From Bacteroidota bacterium (GTDB taxonomy: Bacteria; Bacteroidota; Bacteroidia; NS11-12g; UBA955), in contig JAIYAW010000009.1 of the NCBI GenBank assembly GCA_027488835.1, positions 372,001 through 436,000 of the forward strand: 64,000 bases of DNA, written 5' to 3'. A model generated the notes under the pieces. That model was not told the DNA's origin, ran no database searches, and saw only the letters and a list, made by a program, of their open reading frames with translations. Positions within the stretch are counted from its first letter, which is position 1; the number at the start of each line of letters is the position of its first letter. Both the position numbers and the translations under genes were made by a program. This document shows, piece after piece, positions 1 through 11,200 of the stretch.

Positions 1-2
1 TC

Positions 3-2630
3 CAATTGCGATATGGAATTGCCAAGCAGTTTCTAGATGAATATTTATTCGGTTTAACCTTAAGGGAAAAATCAGACAATGCATATGCAGAAAGAATACC
101 CGACTGGATGATCTACGGTTTTGTAAATTATTTTGCCAGCAGTATTCAGGTGATGGATTTTCAAAAGTTTGAATTGTACAACAACTTAGGGAAATTTAAA
201 AACATCAACAATATACCTAAGGCCGAACAACATATTTTTGGCACGGTGTTATGGTATTTGTTTGAAAAAGAAAAAGGCAAAAAATTCAACAGTGCGTTTT
301 GGAATTTAATCAGATCAGCGAATAGTTTTGATAATTCGTTTGGATATTATTTTGGCATCAGTTTTAAAGATTGGTTAAAAGAAAGAACCAAAGAAATCGA
401 AAACTTCAAGTCGAACCGACCCTTGAACTACGACTTACAAATAGATATATCTGAAAAACCCGATGGAATAATTACATTGTTACAAAGTGAGCATTTAAAT
501 TCATGGAAATTAATTCGGGTTGAATATCCTTTATCAGAGAAAATTATCTCGGCAAAAGAAAATGAATTTACATGTATTCATGAAAATAACTTCATTGGTT
601 TATACCCTTCAATACGTTTAAATCAAACATCGTTTTACAGAGATGATCAAAATAATGCCATGTTGTATTTCGACAACAATGAATGGCATTTCAAATCACC
701 TAAATTAACTAAAAAACTTGGCAAATCAGGCGTATACAGAAGTTTAAAAATGCTGAACGATAGTTTTTATGCCATTTTTGAAAACTGCGGAATGAGTTAT
801 TTGGTTAATATACTTGGAGATTCTAAGCCTATCATTTTGAATGCCGGAAACCAAGATAAAATCGAAGATTATCTAATGAACGCCAACCTATCCATTGTAT
901 TATCGAAAATCAAATACTCAATTAAGTCAGACAAGTTCAAATCTGAAATCGAATCCCTCCAAAATGGAATTTCCACTATCATTTATATCGATGAAGAAGT
1001 TGATTTCCCCGTAAATATCAAAAACTTCATTCAAGAAACACCCAACAGAATTAGCTTTGTACGAAGTTGCGAGTCAAAACAAAAGCTCATTTATTTAGAA
1101 AACAAAAATAGTATTTGGACAATTAAAGCTTTGGATACGAAAGGATTGTTTTACGCTCAAACATTGAGCAATGATAAAAAATCAATTCATGAATTATTTT
1201 ACTCTAACAAACAATTCTACTTAAATGAGTTGGGGTTGGGTGAAGACTTTCTTCTTTCAGATACATTTCAACCAAAATCTTATTCTTTCGATACGTTTAA
1301 AAATGTAGCAGTTGAAAATAAATCAAAATTACTGGATTCGTCATATGGATATTTTTTAAGTAATTTCAAAGTCTCTACCAATCGAAAACGTGCCCATTAT
1401 TTAAAAATTGAGAGCATGAAATCACCTGTTCTATCAACTTACGAAAATTGGTTTTATGCAAAAAAAGCGAATTTCATGTTGAGCAATCAGGAAATAAATT
1501 TGCCGTACAGCATTGATGTACCCATAAAATCGCTATTTAATTCATTTTATACCTTGTACTTTAACGGAAAATTGGCAAGTTCAAACAACAAGCACCAGTT
1601 TGATTTTACTGCGTTTACCAATTTTAACCGACGCAGGTTAGGTTTGTCATTTTTGCATGTTTATTTGTTGAATTCTAGATTAACTTACAGTTCGCAATTT
1701 GATTACCGGTTAAGAGAATACAACACAGAGAACAATTTATCGTCAAACAGGAATAGAACATTTTTGTTTCAACAAAAAATCATAAAAAAGTTTCCTAAAT
1801 TTAACTTGTCGGCAAATGGTACTTATCAATTTCAGCAAATCATCTATTTGAACAACAATCCTGGGTTATCTGAATTCCAAAACAAAAATCAACACTTTAC
1901 AGGATTGGAATTTTGCGCCAACATTGATAGCAAGCAAATTTTACACAGAAATTCTAATTTAAACTTTCAAGCAAACGCTACTTATGTCCCTCAAATCTCA
2001 ATCAATTCAAACGAAATCAAAAACAGTAGTTACCTAAAATTGAATGGTTTGGTGGAATATCATTCGCAAAACTTTATACTCAGAAGTGTGTTAAATGCAA
2101 AATATGCATTGGGAGAATCTTATATTTTAAATTTTATTGGGGGAAGCAGGGGCTGGATCAATGAAAATCAATTCAAAGACGCTCAAATGCGTTTGGTAAA
2201 TAGAACTGATTTTCTTCAAATTCAAAATGCAGGTTTTATAAGGGGATTTTACGCTGGAGATAGAATTGGTAGCAGCAGTATTTGCAGCCAAACAGAATTT
2301 ACAATTTGCCCAATTCAATTGCTTCCAATTGGTGTTATTGAGTCTCGATTTTTCAAAACATTAACCCTGGTTGCATTTTGTGATATCGGCACTGCTTTTA
2401 TTGGAAAAAACCCTCAAGAATCGACAAATCCCTTCAACACCTATGTATTAAACAATCCCAATTATCAAATTTCTGTAACAGCTTCTAGAAATCCGTATTT
2501 AATTGGCTTAGGTTATGGTTTAAACGTTGAAATATTTGGGTATGATGTTAGGCTTGAATATGGATATGGTTTTAGCGAAAACAAATGGCAAAATCCTATT
2601 TTGCACATAGGTTTCGGAAAGAATTTTTAA
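3..2630 (+). CDS. Peptidase-MA-like / outer-membrane barrel protein, 5'-truncated
   Basis: The reading frame is open to the window edge, so the true start lies upstream; the TTG at position 6 is only the first usable start codon inside the window. The first ~140 visible residues, with IPDWMIYGFVNYFAS and a later YGISFKDWL stretch, look like the part of a peptidase-MA (gluzincin-like) domain that follows the HExxH helix, which would be upstream. A long middle region is rich in beta strands and may be a propeller. The last ~300 residues alternate polar and aromatic residues and end in Phe, as outer-membrane barrels do. Very large proteins with this architecture are common in Bacteroidota and are often labelled TolB-like. 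The function is unknown. It lies 67 bp upstream of mreB on the same strand. Confidence 0.55.
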   Translation, partial: QLRYGIAKQFLDEYLFGLTLREKSDNAYAERIPDWMIYGFVNYFASSIQVMDFQKFELYNNLGKFKNINNIPKAEQHIFGTVLWYLFEKEKGKKFNSAFWNLIRSANSFDNSFGYYFGISFKDWLKERTKEIENFKSNRPLNYDLQIDISEKPDGIITLLQSEHLNSWKLIRVEYPLSEKIISAKENEFTCIHENNFIGLYPSIRLNQTSFYRDDQNNAMLYFDNNEWHFKSPKLTKKLGKSGVYRSLKMLNDSFYAIFENCGMSYLVNILGDSKPIILNAGNQDKIEDYLMNANLSIVLSKIKYSIKSDKFKSEIESLQNGISTIIYIDEEVDFPVNIKNFIQETPNRISFVRSCESKQKLIYLENKNSIWTIKALDTKGLFYAQTLSNDKKSIHELFYSNKQFYLNELGLGEDFLLSDTFQPKSYSFDTFKNVAVENKSKLLDSSYGYFLSNFKVSTNRKRAHYLKIESMKSPVLSTYENWFYAKKANFMLSNQEINLPYSIDVPIKSLFNSFYTLYFNGKLASSNNKHQFDFTAFTNFNRRRLGLSFLHVYLLNSRLTYSSQFDYRLREYNTENNLSSNRNRTFLFQQKIIKKFPKFNLSANGTYQFQQIIYLNNNPGLSEFQNKNQHFTGLEFCANIDSKQILHRNSNLNFQANATYVPQISINSNEIKNSSYLKLNGLVEYHSQNFILRSVLNAKYALGESYILNFIGGSRGWINENQFKDAQMRLVNRTDFLQIQNAGFIRGFYAGDRIGSSSICSQTEFTICPIQLLPIGVIESRFFKTLTLVAFCDIGTAFIGKNPQESTNPFNTYVLNNPNYQISVTASRNPYLIGLGYGLNVEIFGYDVRLEYGYGFSENKWQNPILHIGFGKNF

Positions 2631-2659
2631 AAAAAATACATCATTCATGAATATTGCTG

Positions 2660-2667
2660 TACTTTTG
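2660..2667 (+). promoter_or_regulatory. Candidate -7 box for the mreB operon
   Basis: TACTTTTG matches the Bacteroidota -7 consensus TAnnTTTG and ends 30 nt before the mreB ATG. I see no good -33 TTTG at the usual spacing, so this is only a candidate. Confidence 0.3.
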
Positions 2668-2697
2668 TGATTATTTTGCAAAACAAACAATTTTTGA

Positions 2698-3723
2698 ATG
2701 GGAATCTTTAGTTTTCTGACACAAGAATTAGCCATCGATTTAGGAACGGCTAATACCTTAATTATACACAAAGACAAGGTCGTTGTAGACGAACCTTCTA
2801 TCATTGCAATTGAACGTAATACTGGCAATGTAATTGCCATTGGAAGAGAAGCAATGCAAATGTATGGTAAAGAAAATGAAGGAATTCGCACAATTCGTCC
2901 TTTAAAAGATGGTGTGATTGCAGATTTCCAAGCGGCAGAACATATGATTCGTGGAATGATCAAAATGATGAATCAACGCCAACATTGGATTAGCCCTCAA
3001 TTGAAAATGGTAATTTGTATCCCATCTGGAATTACTGAAGTAGAAAAGCGTGCAGTAAAAGATAGTGCGGAAAGAAGCGGTGCAAAAGAAGTATATTTGA
3101 TACACGAACCAATGGCAGCTGCGGTTGGTATTGGAATTGATGTTACACAACCTTCTGGTAACATGATTATTGATATTGGAGGTGGAACCACTGAGATTGC
3201 AATTATTGCCCTAGGTGGAATTGTTTGTGACGAAAGTATTCGTGTTGCTGGAGATGAATTCAATCTAGATATCGTTGAATACATGAGAAGAGAACATAAC
3301 CTACTCATTGGTGAAAGAACTGCAGAAAAAATCAAAATCAATATTGGCAGTGCATTGCAAGAGTTGGAAAACCCACCTGAAGATTACGCGGTATTTGGTC
3401 GTGACTTAATGACAGGTATTCCAAAATCAATTCATGTATCTTATAATGAAATTGCACGTTCTTTAGATAAAAGCATCATGAAAGTGGAAGAAGCCATTCT
3501 CAGAGCGCTCGAACAATCTCCACCAGAATTATGTGCCGATATTTTAACTAACGGAATTTGGTTAACTGGCGGTGGTGCATTATTGAGAGGTTTAGACAAA
3601 AGAATTTCTGCCAAAACGAAATTAAAAGTAAATATTGCCGAAGATCCTTTGCGCGCAGTTGTTCGTGGAACCGGTACTGCTTTGAAAAATATTGGCAAAT
3701 TCAAATTCTTAATGACAGCTTAA
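2698..3723 (+). CDS. mreB: Rod shape-determining protein MreB (actin-like ATPase)
   Basis: MreB forms membrane-bound filaments that direct lateral peptidoglycan synthesis by the Rod complex. The protein has 341 residues, the normal family length. The phosphate-1 motif DLGTANT is at residues 14-20, the phosphate-2 motif DIGGGTTE at about 159-166, and the adenosine motif LTGGGALLRG near 283. The N-terminus (MGIFSFLTQE) can form the usual short amphipathic membrane helix. It is the first gene of a same-strand run mreB-mreC-mreD-mrdA-rodA with short gaps or overlaps, so all five are probably one transcript. No Shine-Dalgarno precedes the ATG. Confidence 0.97.
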   Translation: MGIFSFLTQELAIDLGTANTLIIHKDKVVVDEPSIIAIERNTGNVIAIGREAMQMYGKENEGIRTIRPLKDGVIADFQAAEHMIRGMIKMMNQRQHWISPQLKMVICIPSGITEVEKRAVKDSAERSGAKEVYLIHEPMAAAVGIGIDVTQPSGNMIIDIGGGTTEIAIIALGGIVCDESIRVAGDEFNLDIVEYMRREHNLLIGERTAEKIKINIGSALQELENPPEDYAVFGRDLMTGIPKSIHVSYNEIARSLDKSIMKVEEAILRALEQSPPELCADILTNGIWLTGGGALLRGLDKRISAKTKLKVNIAEDPLRAVVRGTGTALKNIGKFKFLMTA

Positions 3724-3734
3724 TACAGTAACGT

Positions 3735-4595
3735 ATGTTTATTGTACTGCAATGGCTTAAGAGAAACTCCTACCCCTTGCTTGCATTCTTTTTATTCGGC
3801 TTTGCCGTAAATCAGATAATGCGTTTTCAAATTTATCAGCATAGTTATTACTACAATTCCAGTATTTCATTCGCAAGAACGATTGACCAATGGAGAAATA
3901 ACGTTTCTTCTTATTTGAATCTAAAAAATGAAAATGAAGGATTACGTCAAGAAAACTTGCTCTTAAGAGGTCAATTGAGTATTAACAAAAGCGCCGTCAA
4001 TGCATTCAAAGACACTACTTATTTTGATTCCATTTCTAAATCACTCAACAATTATAAAGTTGTTTACACCTACATAAGAGCCAACATTGTCAAAAATACT
4101 GTAAACAGCAGAAATAATTATTTCATTATTGATCAAGGTAAAAAACAAGGTATCTTAGATGGGATGGCCGTGATTTCTCCAACTGGAATCGTGGGTGTCA
4201 TTATCAACACGGCGGACAACTTTTCTAGAGGGATGTCGGTTTTGAATAGCAAATTTGAAATCACCCCCTATATTCCAAAAATTGAACTGCGCCAGGGGGT
4301 AATTGGTTGGAGCGGAATGGATTACAATGTAGCCGATTTAAAGGAAGTGAACAGGACCGAACAGTTAAAAAAGGGAATGCAAGTTGTTACAAGTAACTAC
4401 TCCTCCATTTTCCCTCCAAATATTCCCATTGGAACAATAAAAGAAGTTTCACAAAAAAACAATTCTAATTTCCATCAAATTTCCATAAAGCTGTCAACAG
4501 ATTTTAGTAGATTGCAAACTGTTTATTGTATTAAAAACAACTACCATTTGGAAATTGACTCTCTGTCTAACCCTATCATTGATGAAGTAAAATGA
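3735..4595 (+). CDS. mreC: Rod shape-determining protein MreC
   Basis: MreC is a bitopic inner-membrane protein that activates PBP2-RodA from the periplasmic side. This 286-residue protein has one N-terminal membrane segment (about residues 13-30), a short coiled-coil-like stretch near residues 60-80, and a C-terminal beta-rich domain with the family-like pattern of a conserved YFIIDQGKKQGI element followed by GMAVISPTGIVG. It starts 11 nt after mreB, and its stop overlaps the mreD start (ATGA), which indicates translational coupling. Position and length agree with MreC. Confidence 0.93.
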   Translation: MFIVLQWLKRNSYPLLAFFLFGFAVNQIMRFQIYQHSYYYNSSISFARTIDQWRNNVSSYLNLKNENEGLRQENLLLRGQLSINKSAVNAFKDTTYFDSISKSLNNYKVVYTYIRANIVKNTVNSRNNYFIIDQGKKQGILDGMAVISPTGIVGVIINTADNFSRGMSVLNSKFEITPYIPKIELRQGVIGWSGMDYNVADLKEVNRTEQLKKGMQVVTSNYSSIFPPNIPIGTIKEVSQKNNSNFHQISIKLSTDFSRLQTVYCIKNNYHLEIDSLSNPIIDEVK

Positions 4596-5098
4596 TCGCT
4601 TTTGTAAGGTTATTTATCATTGCAGCAATTCTTGCATTCTTGCAAGCATTTATCATTCAACAGGTAGATATGGGTGTTTGGTTGAGACCCATGCCTTATC
4701 TGCTCTTGTTTTTTATCACTCCAATGAACATGAACAAATATGGTATTTTGGTAGGAGGATTTTTCTTCGGATTATTCATTGATATCTTGGGTGGGAATTT
4801 TGGAATACATGCTGCGAGTATTGTGGCAGTTTTGTTTGCCAAAAACTTTATAGATCAAAGATTTATCGACTTTGATTCAATCAAACTACAAGGTGAAACG
4901 TATGTTACAGTAAACACCAAAGGGTGGGCCTTTTTTTGTTATTATACCCTATCCATCATAGCTATTCATCATTTGGCATTTTTTATGTTGGATTATTTCG
5001 AATTCGTGAGTTTCTTTAGAATGTTACTCTCAACTGTGGTCAGTGCAATTGGTTCGTTTTTACTAATCCTATTGTTTAAGTCAATAATTAAAAGCTAA
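4592..5098 (+). CDS. mreD: Rod shape-determining protein MreD
   Basis: This is a small polytopic membrane protein of 168 residues with about five hydrophobic segments, the expected size and topology for MreD, which links MreC to the elongasome. Sequence conservation in MreD is low, so the call depends largely on the position between mreC (4-nt ATGA overlap) and mrdA (5-nt gap). The segment FFGLFIDILGGNFGIHA resembles the conserved G-x3-D motif region seen in MreD proteins. Confidence 0.88.
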   Translation: MIAFVRLFIIAAILAFLQAFIIQQVDMGVWLRPMPYLLLFFITPMNMNKYGILVGGFFFGLFIDILGGNFGIHAASIVAVLFAKNFIDQRFIDFDSIKLQGETYVTVNTKGWAFFCYYTLSIIAIHHLAFFMLDYFEFVSFFRMLLSTVVSAIGSFLLILLFKSIIKS

Positions 5099-5103
5099 AA
5101 ACG

Positions 5104-6957
5104 ATGCAAGACTTAAACAAAGACCGCTCGAAAGTCTTCGTTATTATTTTCCTAGTTATTTTATCGGCTTTTATCTATAAAGTGGGTTCACTCCAATTGA
5201 TGGACGATCACTATGAGCAAAAAGCCGTCAATAATGCATTGAATAAAATTACCCTTTACCCTGCGCGAAGTATTTTATATGACCGATTTGGAAAAGTAAT
5301 CGTAAGTAACTCCGCCATGTACGACCTTTTGGTGTTTCCAAAAGAAGTAAAAAATACAAATCCTGCATTTTTATGTCAGGTACTTCAAATTGATACTGCA
5401 GAATTTAGACAGCGAATTAATGATGCACTTCAAAAATCTAAAAAACGCCAGAAAAACAATTCATTTAACAGATCCGCGATTTTTTATTCCGATTTAACCA
5501 TTCAACAATACACCGTAATTCGTGAGAATTTGTTTCGTTTGAAGGGCTTTTACATTGAACCAAAAACAGATCGCCGATATGAAATAACCGGTGGTGCCCA
5601 TGCTTTGGGTTATTTGGGAGAAGTTACTGAATCTGTGATGAAAGAAGATGTATACTACCAGCCGGGTGATTTGGTTGGTATTACAGGCATCGAAAAATAC
5701 TACGAAAACGTTTTCAGGGGAATTAAAGGTGTAAAAACAGTTTGGCAAGATAGAACATATGCCGAAAGAGGTGTCGTAAATAACGATGCTTTTAACTTCC
5801 CCGCTACCGCCGGACCCAATGTAACTTGTGCCATTGATATTGAACTTCAAAAATATGCAGAAGCGCTTTTAACCGGTAAAAGAGGCTCGGTTGTTGCCAT
5901 TGAACCAAGTTCTGGTGAAATTTTAACTTTTGTGAATAAACCCGATTTTGACCCCAATGAACTCATCGGTCAAGACCGTGGTAAGGCATTCAGAAGAATG
6001 CTCATTGACCCTAAGAAACCCCTATACAACAGGGCTGTAAAAGGAACTTATCCTCCGGGTAGTACAGTAAAAACAGTTCTTGCACTCATTGCCATGCAAG
6101 AAGGTGTTCTGCGACCTGAAACTACCCACGGCTGTAACCATGGTTATCATTTGGGAAGTATTACTGTTGGTTGTCACCCCCACGGCGGACCCTTAGATTT
6201 GGTAGGTTCTTTGAGAATCTCTTGCAATAGCTATTACTGTCAGGTATTCAGAGATATCATTGACAATCCAAAATACGGAGATGTTAAATTGGGATATGCC
6301 GCATTAGAAAGACATTGGCGCAGCTTTGGATTGGGATCTCCAACCGGTATCGATTTGTTGGGTGAATCTGGAGGAAATATTCCCTCAGTGAAACAATTAG
6401 ATAGACGTCATGGAGGAAGATGGAAAAGCAGTATGATTATTTCTTTGGGAATTGGACAAGGTGAAATTCTACTTACTCCCTTGCAATTGGCCAATGTGAC
6501 AGCCATCATCGCCAATAGAGGGTATTATTACGCTCCTCATTTAATCAAAAGTATCAACGGAACTGGATTTCTAGACGCAAATTGGATAACAAAATTCAGA
6601 ACCAAGCATAACACCACCATAGATCCAGCTCATTTTGAAACGGTTATTGAGGGAATGTCGCAGGTTACCAAGCCCGGTGGAACAGCAGTTGGTACAGGCG
6701 TTGGCGATATTGAAATATGTGCCAAAACAGGTACCGCTCAAAACCCACATGGAAAAGATCACTCTCTGTATATTGCATTTTCGCCAAGGGTGAACCCTAA
6801 GATTGCCATTGCAGTTATTGTTGAAAATGGTGGTTTCGGTGCTACATGGGCCGCTCCTATTGCCAATTTGTTGATTGAGAAATATTTAAAGCCTACCGCT
6901 GAGCCATTCAATGTGGCAATGCGCGAGAGAATGTTGAAAGGAGTAATTAACCAGTGA
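5104..6957 (+). CDS. mrdA: Penicillin-binding protein 2, elongation-specific transpeptidase
   Basis: PBP2 is the monofunctional class B transpeptidase that cross-links new peptidoglycan with RodA. The protein has 617 residues: one N-terminal membrane anchor (about 10-30), a dimerisation/pedestal region, and a transpeptidase domain. The catalytic triad motifs are visible: SxxK as S320-T-V-K323, SxN as S373-C-N375, and KTG at 541-543. The stop codon overlaps the rodA GTG start by 4 nt (GTGA), so the enzyme pair is translationally coupled. It also carries several Cys residues around 344-379, which may simply be lineage-specific. Confidence 0.96.
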   Translation: MQDLNKDRSKVFVIIFLVILSAFIYKVGSLQLMDDHYEQKAVNNALNKITLYPARSILYDRFGKVIVSNSAMYDLLVFPKEVKNTNPAFLCQVLQIDTAEFRQRINDALQKSKKRQKNNSFNRSAIFYSDLTIQQYTVIRENLFRLKGFYIEPKTDRRYEITGGAHALGYLGEVTESVMKEDVYYQPGDLVGITGIEKYYENVFRGIKGVKTVWQDRTYAERGVVNNDAFNFPATAGPNVTCAIDIELQKYAEALLTGKRGSVVAIEPSSGEILTFVNKPDFDPNELIGQDRGKAFRRMLIDPKKPLYNRAVKGTYPPGSTVKTVLALIAMQEGVLRPETTHGCNHGYHLGSITVGCHPHGGPLDLVGSLRISCNSYYCQVFRDIIDNPKYGDVKLGYAALERHWRSFGLGSPTGIDLLGESGGNIPSVKQLDRRHGGRWKSSMIISLGIGQGEILLTPLQLANVTAIIANRGYYYAPHLIKSINGTGFLDANWITKFRTKHNTTIDPAHFETVIEGMSQVTKPGGTAVGTGVGDIEICAKTGTAQNPHGKDHSLYIAFSPRVNPKIAIAVIVENGGFGATWAAPIANLLIEKYLKPTAEPFNVAMRERMLKGVINQ

Positions 6958-8231
6958 GCAATAATTCATACAAATTCAACTCTGGAAGTGAAGGTAAAAT
7001 CGACTTTATTGCCTTTGTACTTTACTTGATTTTGATAACCATTGGTTTGGTAAATATTTACTCAGTTACGTCTGATGTGAATCAAACTGGATTTCATTTA
7101 AGTGCCATTGCCACCAAGCAACTTTTTTGGATTGGCGGTGCTGCATTGATCATACTCACCGTAATTTTTGCAAACGTTACCCTAATCGATTATTTCTCTT
7201 ATTACGCTTATATCATTGCAATCTTGCTAAATGTGGCCGTTTTATTCTTGGGGAGGGACGTAAATGGTGCCAAATCTTGGTTTGGATTCGGTGGATTTGG
7301 TATTCAACCCTCGGAGTTTGCAAAAGTTGCAACTGCCATGGCCATAGCCAAATTTCTAGGCACCTATGGCATCAAATTCAAAGGCTGGAAGAATATTGGA
7401 ATTTCAATTGGAATATTCTTGTTGCCAATGATGATCATTTTGGTACAGAACGATACTGGAAGTGCATTGGTGTTCATGTCGTTCTTTCTGGTTCTTTACA
7501 GAGAAGGAATGCCTGGCTATTTCTTAGTATCTGCGGTTTGGCTGGGGATACTTTCTATCATTTCTATCATTCTTGAGCAAAAACACGTTTCATTGGGTTA
7601 TTTGTATGGCACTATTTTGGGCATTTCAAGCTTTATCATCTACTTCTCAAGAAAAAATAAGCAAATATCCATTCTCGTTGCGTTGGTTGCGATTGTGAGC
7701 GTTGGCTACAGTGCTGGAATCGGACATGCTTACCAAACCATATTGAAACCTTACCAAAAAGACCGTATTGAAATTGTATTGGGCTTAAAAGAAGACCATC
7801 GCGGAATGGGCTACAACCTTGAGCAATCTAAAATTGCCATTGGCGCCGGTCGTTTGATAGGACGTGGTTTCCAAAATGGAACCCAAACAAAAATGGGATT
7901 CGTTCCTGAACAACATACCGACTTTATCTTTTGTACCATAGGTGAAGAATGGGGTTTTGTTGGCGTTCTTTTCTTCTTTGGAATTTATGTGGGATTGTTA
8001 ATTCGTCTAGTGCAATTGGCAGAAAGACAAACCGATACATTCGGACGGGTTTTGGGATATAGCGTTGCCTGTATTCTATTTTTCCACTGGTTTGTAAACG
8101 TGGGAATGACCATAGGTATTATTCCCGTAATTGGAATTCCATTGCCCTTTATCTCATTTGGAGGATCAAGTTTGTGGGCCTTCACCCTATTGCTTTTCTT
8201 ATTTTTAAGGGTTGACCAAGTAAGAAAGTAA
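6954..8231 (+). CDS. rodA: RodA, SEDS-family peptidoglycan glycosyltransferase
   Basis: RodA polymerises lipid II into glycan strands together with PBP2. The protein has 425 residues with about ten membrane segments. It carries SEDS hallmarks: GGFGIQPSEFAK with the W-x-x-x-G-x4-QPSEF type context, a periplasmic loop with the EQHTDFIF sequence, and the C-terminal IPLPFISFGGSS motif. It starts at GTG, overlapping the mrdA stop by 4 nt. It is the last clear member of the elongasome operon; the next gene begins 42 nt downstream without an obvious terminator between them. Confidence 0.96.
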   Translation: MSNNSYKFNSGSEGKIDFIAFVLYLILITIGLVNIYSVTSDVNQTGFHLSAIATKQLFWIGGAALIILTVIFANVTLIDYFSYYAYIIAILLNVAVLFLGRDVNGAKSWFGFGGFGIQPSEFAKVATAMAIAKFLGTYGIKFKGWKNIGISIGIFLLPMMIILVQNDTGSALVFMSFFLVLYREGMPGYFLVSAVWLGILSIISIILEQKHVSLGYLYGTILGISSFIIYFSRKNKQISILVALVAIVSVGYSAGIGHAYQTILKPYQKDRIEIVLGLKEDHRGMGYNLEQSKIAIGAGRLIGRGFQNGTQTKMGFVPEQHTDFIFCTIGEEWGFVGVLFFFGIYVGLLIRLVQLAERQTDTFGRVLGYSVACILFFHWFVNVGMTIGIIPVIGIPLPFISFGGSSLWAFTLLLFLFLRVDQVRK

Positions 8232-8273
8232 TTCTACAAAATCATTTTTGTATTATTGTAAACACTTTCTATA

Positions 8274-11200
8274 ATGAAATCAAATATTATCCTTTTATCG
8301 TTATGTGTTGCACTGTCATTTTGTGGCCAAAAAAGTGCAAACAATGAAGTTTTGTTTGAAAGAATTGATGCATCAGAATCTGGAATCGACTTCGAAAACT
8401 TAGTTCCTGAAAACGACACCCTCAATCAATTCTCTTACAACTATCTATTTAATGGAAATGGTGTAGCCGTTGGCGATATCAACAACGACGGATTGCCAGA
8501 CCTCTATTTCACGGGCAATTCAACCTCATCTAAGTTGTACTTAAATAAAGGTGATTTCAAGTTCGAAGACATTACCGACAAAGCCGGTGTATCCACAAAA
8601 AATTGGATGAGCGGTGTGGCCATGGCCGACGTAAATAACGATGGATTTTTAGATATTTATGTGTGCGGTAGCGGTCCCTCAAACAATTTAGACAACAAAA
8701 GAAACAAACTATTCATCAACAATAAGAACGCCACTTTTACCGAATCATCGGCGAAATGGGGCGTAAACGATCCAGGAAATGCCACTTGTGCCTCGTTTTT
8801 TGACATGGACAACGACGGTGACCTCGATTTTTACCTAGGAAACCATGCAGATAAGTTCTTCGTGGATGTAAATGTGCCGTTTACACGAAATTTGGGAATG
8901 GACATCCATTCTCAGCAGCACATGTTTAGAAACGACGGTGGAAAATATACCGATATTTCTGAAGAAGCTGGAATGAAAGCAACAGGATACTGCTTGAGCG
9001 CCACTCCATCGGATTTTAACAATGATGGATTAACAGATTTATACGTTTGTAACGATTATAATATTCCAGACTATTTCTATATCAATCAAGGAAATGGGAA
9101 GTTTATTGAAACCAATGCGCAAAGGTTCAAACATACCAGTAACAATTCAATGGGTTGCGACGCTGCCGACATAAATAACGATGGTTTACTCGATTTGATT
9201 ACCCTCGATATGTTACCAGAAAATCCCACCCGTTTAATGACATTAATGGGTCCTAGAGATTACGACTATGTTACTGTCAGTGAGAGAAATGGCTATGGAA
9301 AGCAATACATGAAAAATGCCCTCCAAGTGAATCGTGGAAACGGTTATTTTTCAGATTTGTCATATTTGTACGGTGTTGCCAGAACCGATTGGAGTTGGTC
9401 GCCGTTGTTTTGCGACTTTAACGACGATGGATTTGTAGATCTTTACATATCAAACGGTTATTACAGAGATGTAACCAATTTGGACTTTGTGATTTATCAG
9501 AACCGCAAAACCCAGCAACAAAGTTCTACTGTTTCGCACAAAGAAATTTTAGACCTCCTTCCCTTCCAAAAACTTCAGAATTACTTGTATATCAATCATG
9601 AGGGACAATCGTTCACCAACGAAGCTGCGAATCTTGGATTGCCAGAAGAAACGTTGAGTACCGGATCTGCCTATGGTGATTTGGATGGCGATGGCGACAT
9701 TGATTTGGTTCTTTGTAACCAAGGAGAAAAGCCATTCCTTTACAAAAACATTAAAAAATCGGGCAATTTTGCCAATTTCACCTTTACCTCAAAAACAAAC
9801 AAAACTGCAATTGGTGTGAAACTCATTGTTGAGGATGATAGCGCTGTGAGAATCTTTGAAAACAACACCGCCAAAGGATATCAGAGTTGTTCGGAGGGAA
9901 TGATTCACGTTGGATTGGGCGAAAAAACATCCCTCAAAAAAGCAACCTTCATTTTGGGGAATGGCAAATCGTTAACGCTTACAAATGTGGACATTAACAA
10001 AACAACAAAAGTAAATTTAGACGATTTTCAGGGAAGCCAAGGTTTGACATATTTGACATCGGTAACCAATAAAAACACCCCTTTGTTTGACGATTTAACT
10101 GCGAATATTCAATTGAATTTCAAACATTCAGAAACAGAAACTCCTGATTTTAAACGTGATCCGTTACTGCCTCACCGTTATACCATGATGGGGCCTGGAA
10201 TGACAACCGGTGATGTAAATGGCGACGGTTTAAGCGATTTGTTTATTGGAAACGCATCTTCAAGTAGTGGTTCAATCTTGTACCTTCAAAATACTGCAGG
10301 TAAAATGGTTGCTTCGAATAGCCAACCTTGGAAATCGATCAAAGCCGATGTAATGGGATCGTTGTTGTTTGATGCCGATGGCGATAATGATTTAGACCTT
10401 TATGTGGCTGTAGGAGGTGCCGAATTTGGTTGGCCCTCTCCCAATTACAAGCATCAATTGTATAAAAACGATGGCAAAGGCAATTTTACAGACAATTCAT
10501 CTGCGTTGCCAAATATCAATACCAGTGGAAGTTCAATTGCTGCCGGTGATTACGACAACGACGGTGATTTGGATTTGTTTGTGGCGGGTAGAATTCTGCC
10601 AAGCTTTTATCCCGAGTTACAAATTCGAAGCTATTTACTTAAGAACAACGGCGGTAAATTTACAGATGTAACTGCCACCGATGCTCCTGCTTTGGTGATG
10701 CCGGGAATGATTTCTTCGGCCATTTTTACAGATTACAACAACGACAATCAATTGGATTTGGCCATTGTGGGTGAGTATACCCCATTGGTTTTCATGAAGA
10801 ACATGGGTGGCAAATTCGAAATTGCCAACGAAGAAACCCAAACTGGCCTAAATACAGGTTGGTTTAATAGCATTTTACCGATTGATATTGACAATGACAA
10901 CGATTTGGATTATGTGTTGGGAAATAAAGGAAACAACAGCTTTTTGAATGCACGTCCTGAATTCCCAGTTGCCATATATTGGACGGACTTGGATAAGAAC
11001 GGCCGTGAAGATTTGTTCATGAGCTACACCCAAGATGGAAAGGAATATCCTGTGAATTCAATCGATGAGATGCAAACGTCTTTCCCAGGATTTTTGAGCA
11101 AAAAATTCACCAACTATGTTGATTTTGGGGGAAAGACGGTGTTGGAAATATTTGGTCAAGACAATTTGGACCAGAAGAAGCTCACTGCAAATAATTTCAG

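Noticed and set aside
2520-2963. 147-codon minus-strand ORF across the mreB start
   Set aside because: Antisense shadow of two well-supported plus-strand genes; no promoter or start signal.
7127-7576. 149-codon plus-strand ORF inside rodA in another frame
   Set aside because: Cys/Trp-rich translation without domain character; rodA is complete and convincing in its own frame.
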